Source: Argopecten irradians
Lineage: Eukaryota; Mollusca; Bivalvia; Pectinida; Pectinidae
Direction: 5' to 3'
Assembly: GCF_041381155.1 (NCBI RefSeq)
Contig: NC_091134.1
Span: 65,642,969-65,706,968 of the forward strand
Length of the DNA stretch: 64,000 bases
In this document: piece by piece, positions 61,001 through 64,000 of the stretch
Layout: each line of letters opens with the position of its first letter
Position numbering within the stretch: position 1 is the first letter of the stretch
Program-made: the position numbers and the translations under genes
The notes under the pieces: model-generated
Databases searched by the model: none
Told to the model about the DNA's origin: nothing
The model's input: only the letters and a program-made list of their open reading frames with translations

Positions 61001-63403
61001 ACATTCACGTCTTCATATAGGTTTGTATATGGTAATATGTTCCAACATTAAATGCTGAAAGCTGCAATTTTCAAATGAAAAAAAGAAATTTTGTAACAGA
61101 TGATGAACTCAGGAAATAAAAGAAAGAGATATTATGGTTTCCATGCATTTAATACTGTCTGGTTTTGACATATAGAAAAGTTATGTGTAGCCTCAAGAAA
61201 TTCCTCCTATATTCTAGGGTTTTCCATGCCTGCAACATAAACAAAATTGAAAATTAGACATGAAAAATTATACCAGGTACAGAGCTATTGATCTTAACAA
61301 TATCCTATCATGGCTGGATTATAGGGTATCATTGTTCTATAGGGAACAAAATGCACTATGTACAGGTAAAAATACAACCATGAGTCACATGACCATTATG
61401 AGGACTTTTCTTAACCTTGTATTTGTGGTCTTCCAGTAAAAATGGACAGGATATATCATTCCCAATTTTACCATTTTACAGATAAACTCCCAGGTAAAAA
61501 TGATTTACATGTAGCTGAATAATTACATGTAATAAGTTAACAGAAGGAAGGATATCTAGTCATTGGTGACTTATATACCCAGTGATTTATACATGTATAC
61601 CCAGTAATTGAATAAAATGGTATTTGTTTTACCATTAAAATATCTATATATGCTGTAAAATAATTATACATGAATCACATGTATTTGAATCCTCTTATTA
61701 AATTGATATAGGAAAATTTAAATATGTAATGTTTTGTAATGCAAACCTTTTAAAATAAAAACTGGAAGATTATAACAAAATTGAGTTGTAAAAAATTAAA
61801 ACAGAAGAGTATATAAATTCATTTTGTAATGTAATTTATAAAATTATTTTTAAATATCATACATACATAATACATAAAAACATTTTTAATTACCCAATAT
61901 ACCTACATGTATCTATCTATGATTTTGTTTATTTTTTCATATAAATAACATTTATAATCAAGACCTCAACCTCAAAATATAGTTGCATAACAAGATTTTC
62001 AACAAGTATGTACTATTATGCATTAGCTGGGTATTGAGGCCTAACGTTAAATGAAGTCTTATCAAATTAAATACATGCACATTATAAGGTTACATGTATA
62101 TACATTTTACATACAAACAGTTCTGAACAAGCTCTTTTTCACAATATGTAATGTACACTACATGGTACAATTAATAAAATCTTATAAAACAAGATACCAT
62201 ATCTTATAATTATGTTCTATTTGTGTTGTTTCTAATGCTTCATTTGGAGAATGGATACTGGATAGATCTATAGTATAGGCCTAGTTATAATATGGACTGT
62301 TTAGGCATGTTATTTCAAATTTTATATGCAAATGAGCAGGTGCTTGTTTCGTTTTGATAACATATTTTAAAAAGTTTTGAAAATTGGTATTTACCGGGAT
62401 TATAGATTGCAGAATATTCTGAAAGAGGTATGTTCTGTTTTAAATCAGTTTATATGAAGAAGTGTAGTGGATATTTCTCATATTTCAATTGTAACACCAA
62501 ACCGTCTTTCAATTTCACTGAAAAATACGGGAAATGACTTGCCAGATTAGGTAGTGTTTTTAATGGCGATACTTTTTTAATAATCGTCGGTAAATATCAA
62601 AGACAGTCACACAGAATGATGAATGAATACCATACCTTTCCATCAAAGTGCATAAATTAAAATTTCAGCATATAAATCGAGAATCTCAAAGCAAAACGTC
62701 CCGTGTACCAAAAGGGGTCCGCTCGCTGTATCAAAACCGGAAGTGACGTAGTGAGGAATAAAACCGGTCTATTTTTAGCTTGCAGTTACGACGATAATTT
62801 TTTTTATTGTGGACGTACACCCCAGAGGCAGTCCTTGTCAGAAACTGAATCACATTGAATCACAAGGAATGCATATTAAAAATATCGCAAAAAATATGTC
62901 AAATTTGTACCAAATGGGGTACGGTGACGTCATGCTTAAAACAAAGTGATTTTGTTGGTCCCTAGAGGTTTGTTATATCTGTATATTACTTCCAAAGATA
63001 GTTTATGCCGTTGTAAGCAACAGTGCTGTCAACTGTAATTTAACATATTTAAATCAATAGTTGAAAAATAACTGACTAATGCAATAATGAAATAGGAAAC
63101 ATAAAATTGATTAAAGTATAACAAAATCTACAACTACAGTCATGATTTAGCAGGATGAATATAGCAATATGATAGAAGTGTATCCAGTATATTGCCAGTG
63201 TCACCAGGCGAGTAATACAGACCCTCTGTGCCTCTTGTTGTTTAGATGATGTCCAGTCCTGGCTACAGTCCTGTATAGAAAACTTAGAGAAGATCTCCAA
63301 CACTTGTCCACAGGTCTATTTCTACCTGTCGCAGATTTACGCTTGGGCTGGAAAATCAACAGATTCATCACATGCAATCAGAACATACCGACACTCTGGG
63401 CAA
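49042..63403 (+). CDS. Unrecognised multi-exon gene: acidic/basic N-terminus, TPR-like C-terminus (3'-partial)
   Basis: Six coding exons: 49042-50002, 50870-51023, 52183-52298, 53267-53459, 56337-56482, 63246-63403. GT-AG phases all match and give 576 residues so far. The first exon follows an AG at 49016-49017, so a 5' leader exon is expected. Residues 43-50 (RQRRRSKK) and 142-157 (Lys/Arg cluster) look like nuclear signals flanking an acidic Ser/Asp/Glu stretch (81-118); MNKKRRSS is another basic patch. From ~410 on the sequence is helical and TPR-like: [37 protein letters not shown], and [17 protein letters not shown]. No enzyme motif was seen and I do not recognise the family. A nuclear scaffold role is only inference. 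The last donor is CAA|GTATAC at 63404; an upstream GC donor (GCAAGT, 63400) is an alternative. The gene continues beyond the window. Confidence 0.75.
51241..51460 (+). mobile_element. tRNA-derived SINE with Meta-type central domain
   Basis: The tRNA-like head has an A box (TGGCCGAGTGG) and B box (GAGTTCGAATTC). A conserved central domain follows (GGTTTTTCTCCGGGTACTCC, GGCTTTCCTCCACC), then a tail ending ACCAAACCAAAA. Flanked by a perfect 9-bp duplication TTATACAGG (51232-51240 and 51461-51469). The head has no proper tRNA end and carries extra bases, so it is not a working tRNA. Such SINEs are known from bivalves and other molluscs. Confidence 0.92.
52350..53085 (+). mobile_element. Hairpin-array element, family 2, copy b
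   Basis: 5' palindrome AGCTCACCTGGTCC / GGACCAAGGTGAGCT, then GGCGTCCGTCGTCCATCC. Three ~130-bp units follow (GATCAATTTGGCTATTTCC), then CAGGTGAGC, a GGCCATCTGGGCC hairpin and TCTTGTT. It ends 181 bp before a coding exon of the TPR-like gene. Confidence 0.83.
53627..53881. mobile_element. TTAA-flanked MITE, copy 3
   Basis: TTAA at 53623-53626 and 53882-53885. Ends AAGATGCTTCACCACCGAC and AGTGGTGGAGCATCT. Its interior is in opposite orientation to copies 1 and 2 (GACAATAATTGGTATTTAA). Confidence 0.82.
53926..54722 (+). mobile_element. Hairpin-array element, family 1, internally deleted copy c
   Basis: Begins AGGTCATCTGACC, then jumps straight into the middle of a core unit (CATATTTGGTGTGGAACATC), so the second half of the 5' hairpin and the CGTCC tract are deleted. 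One partial 161-bp unit and three ~121-bp units remain. The 3' end is intact (GTCAGATGACC, GGCCCATGGGCC, TCTTGTT). Confidence 0.83.
54841..56288 (+). mobile_element. Hairpin-array element, family 3
   Basis: 5' palindrome AGGTCACCTGAGAC / GTCTCAAGTGACCT (54841-54871), then CCGTCGTCGTGCC. About four long units follow, sharing TCAAATACTCTTCATAGATT and TTACAAAAATTGTGAATT. Then CTCAGGTAACC (inverse of the 5' end), hairpin GGCCCATGGGCC and TCTTGTT. Its end is 48 bp before the coding exon at 56337. Confidence 0.83.
57256..58525. mobile_element. hAT-like nonautonomous element
   Basis: Ends TAGTGTTTCCCACAG and CTGTGGGAAACACTA are exact inverses over 15 bp; GTTAT abuts both sides. GGGCATGG/GGGCACGG subterminal motifs occur at both ends. 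No transposase. Contains a short 20-bp tandem repeat. Confidence 0.75.
57609..57677. repeat. Short 20-bp tandem repeat
   Basis: About 3.5 copies of TTATTTCAATCCAATTACCT, nearly identical, within the hAT-like element. Confidence 0.8.
58571..59987. mobile_element. Foldback element built of CGTCTTTTCG / CGAAAAGACG palindromes
   Basis: The outer ends match in inverted orientation (GGTGGCTGATTTATGCCATT; AATGGCACAAATCAGCCACC). The left arm (~58571-58950) and right arm (~59680-59987) are arrays of CGTCTTTTCG and CGAAAAGACG motifs separated by short AATTAA spacers. The centre (~58951-59679) is unique AT-rich DNA. Divergent Lys/Arg-rich open frames in the two arms share their peptide only because of the inverted duplication. 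Confidence 0.82.
59988..63202. other. AT-rich intron sequence
   Basis: Part of the 6.8-kb intron 56483-63245 of the TPR-like gene. No exon or conserved frame is recognised; only the right end of the candidate 6.2-kb element (62705-62930) stands out. Confidence 0.4.
63203..63239 (+). mobile_element. Solo 3' end of a family 2 hairpin-array element
   Basis: ACCAGGCGAGTAATACAGACC followed by CTCTGTGCCTCTTGTT matches the family 2 terminus (ACCAGGTGAGC, GGCCCTCTGGGCC, TCTTGTT) with a few changes. Nothing else of the element is seen. It lies directly upstream of the acceptor AG at 63244-63245. Confidence 0.75.
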
Positions 63404-63461
63404 GTATACTCTAAGATATATTTAAATGTTTTCTCTATCAGAGGATTACATATAGACTGCT

Positions 63462-64000
63462 AGATTTAGGGCCCCACTCAGGGTGAGTACTGTAGGGTTT
63501 GTCCATATAGGAGTACTAGATTTAGGGCCCCACTCAGGCTGAGTACTGTAGGGTTTGTCCCTGTAGGAGTACTAGATTTAGGGCCCCACTAAGGGTGAGT
63601 ACTGTAGGGTTTGTCCCTATAGGAGTACTAGATTTAGGGCCCCACTCAAGGTGAGTACTGTAGGGTTTGTCCCTATAGGAGTACTTAATTTAGCGCCCTA
63701 CTCAGGGTGAGTACTGTAGGGTTTGTCCCTATAGGAGTGCTAGATTTAGGGCCCCACTCAGGGTGAGTACTGTAGGGTTTGTCCCTATAGGAGTACTAGA
63801 TTTAAGGCCCCACTCAGGCTGAGTACTGTAGGGTTTGTCCCTATAGGAGTACAAGATTTAGGGCCCCACTCAGGGTGAGTACTGTAGGGTTTGTCCCTAT
63901 AGGAGTACTAGATTTAGGGCCCCACTCATGGTGGTACTGTAGGGTTTGTTCCTATAGGAGTACTTAATTTAGGGCCCTACTCAGGGTGAGTACTGTCGGG
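63462..64000. repeat. 56-bp tandem array (~9.6 copies, runs off the window)
   Basis: Unit: AGATTTAGGGCCCCACTCAG, GGTGAGTACTGTAGGGTTTG, TCCCTATAGGAGTACT. Copies differ by single bases (ACTCAGGCT, TTAATTTAG variants). It starts 58 bp after the last coding exon in the window, so it is intronic. Every unit contains CAGGGTGAGTA or a variant, close to a 5' splice-site consensus. Confidence 0.9.

Larger units (their letters stand above)
56712..62930. mobile_element. Candidate 6.2-kb element with terminal inverted repeats
   Basis: ACGTGACCATACCCCATTTG at 56712 and GTACCAAATGGGGTACGGTG ending ~62930 are inverted relatives. An inner pair also matches in inverted order (CCCCTTTTGGTAC at ~56740; GTACCAAAAGGGGTC at 62705). 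No coding frame is recognised inside. Two smaller inverted-repeat elements lie within it, so it may be a nest rather than one unit. Confidence 0.5.

Overview
The window is a piece of an animal nuclear genome, most likely a bivalve mollusc. The genes are intron-rich with GT-AG splice sites and encode animal proteins. The intervening DNA is packed with tandem-array elements ending in hairpins (compare the bivalve 'pearl' elements and Helentron-associated HINEs), a tRNA-derived SINE and many small terminal-inverted-repeat elements. The species cannot be fixed from the sequence alone.

Layout. 1-8537 (+): the 3' part of WDR77/MEP50, the WD40 partner of PRMT5, as three coding exons. One 7.4-kb intron is filled by two hairpin-array elements and a decayed hAT transposon. 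8538-15230: no gene seen; it holds a 731-bp foldback and two more hairpin-array elements. 15550-16601 (-), with a possible first exon near 18372: a TMEM216/TMEM80-family tetraspan membrane protein. 18865-40306 (+): complete SND1 (Tudor-SN), rebuilt here as 21 exons, 2706 nt and 901 codons, with every splice phase matching. It starts head-to-head with the TMEM gene, 492 bp apart. Its introns carry a 117-bp palindrome, hairpin-array elements, a 5.7-kb 62-bp minisatellite split by a Harbinger-like insertion, and an hAT-like element with an 8-bp target duplication. 40307-43404: probable long SND1 3' UTR or flank. 43405-46864: a second large hairpin-array element. 47650-63403 (+): the 5' part of an unrecognised gene with an acidic/basic nuclear-type N-terminus and TPR-like helices. 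Its introns hold a SINE, four to five hairpin-array elements, a TTAA element and a 6.2-kb nest of inverted-repeat elements. 63462-64000: a 56-bp tandem array running off the end.

Function. WDR77 works with PRMT5 to place symmetric dimethyl-arginine, and the SND1 Tudor domain reads that mark, so a cofactor of the writer and a reader lie about 10 kb apart on the same strand.

The most notable non-gene signal is a superfamily of at least six sequence-unrelated repeat families with one shared architecture: a 5' hairpin, a CGTCCGTC-rich stretch, a tandem core, an inverted copy of the 5' end, a 3' hairpin, and a (T)CTTGT(T) end. One of these 3' ends supplies the pyrimidine tract of a coding-exon splice acceptor at 63246.
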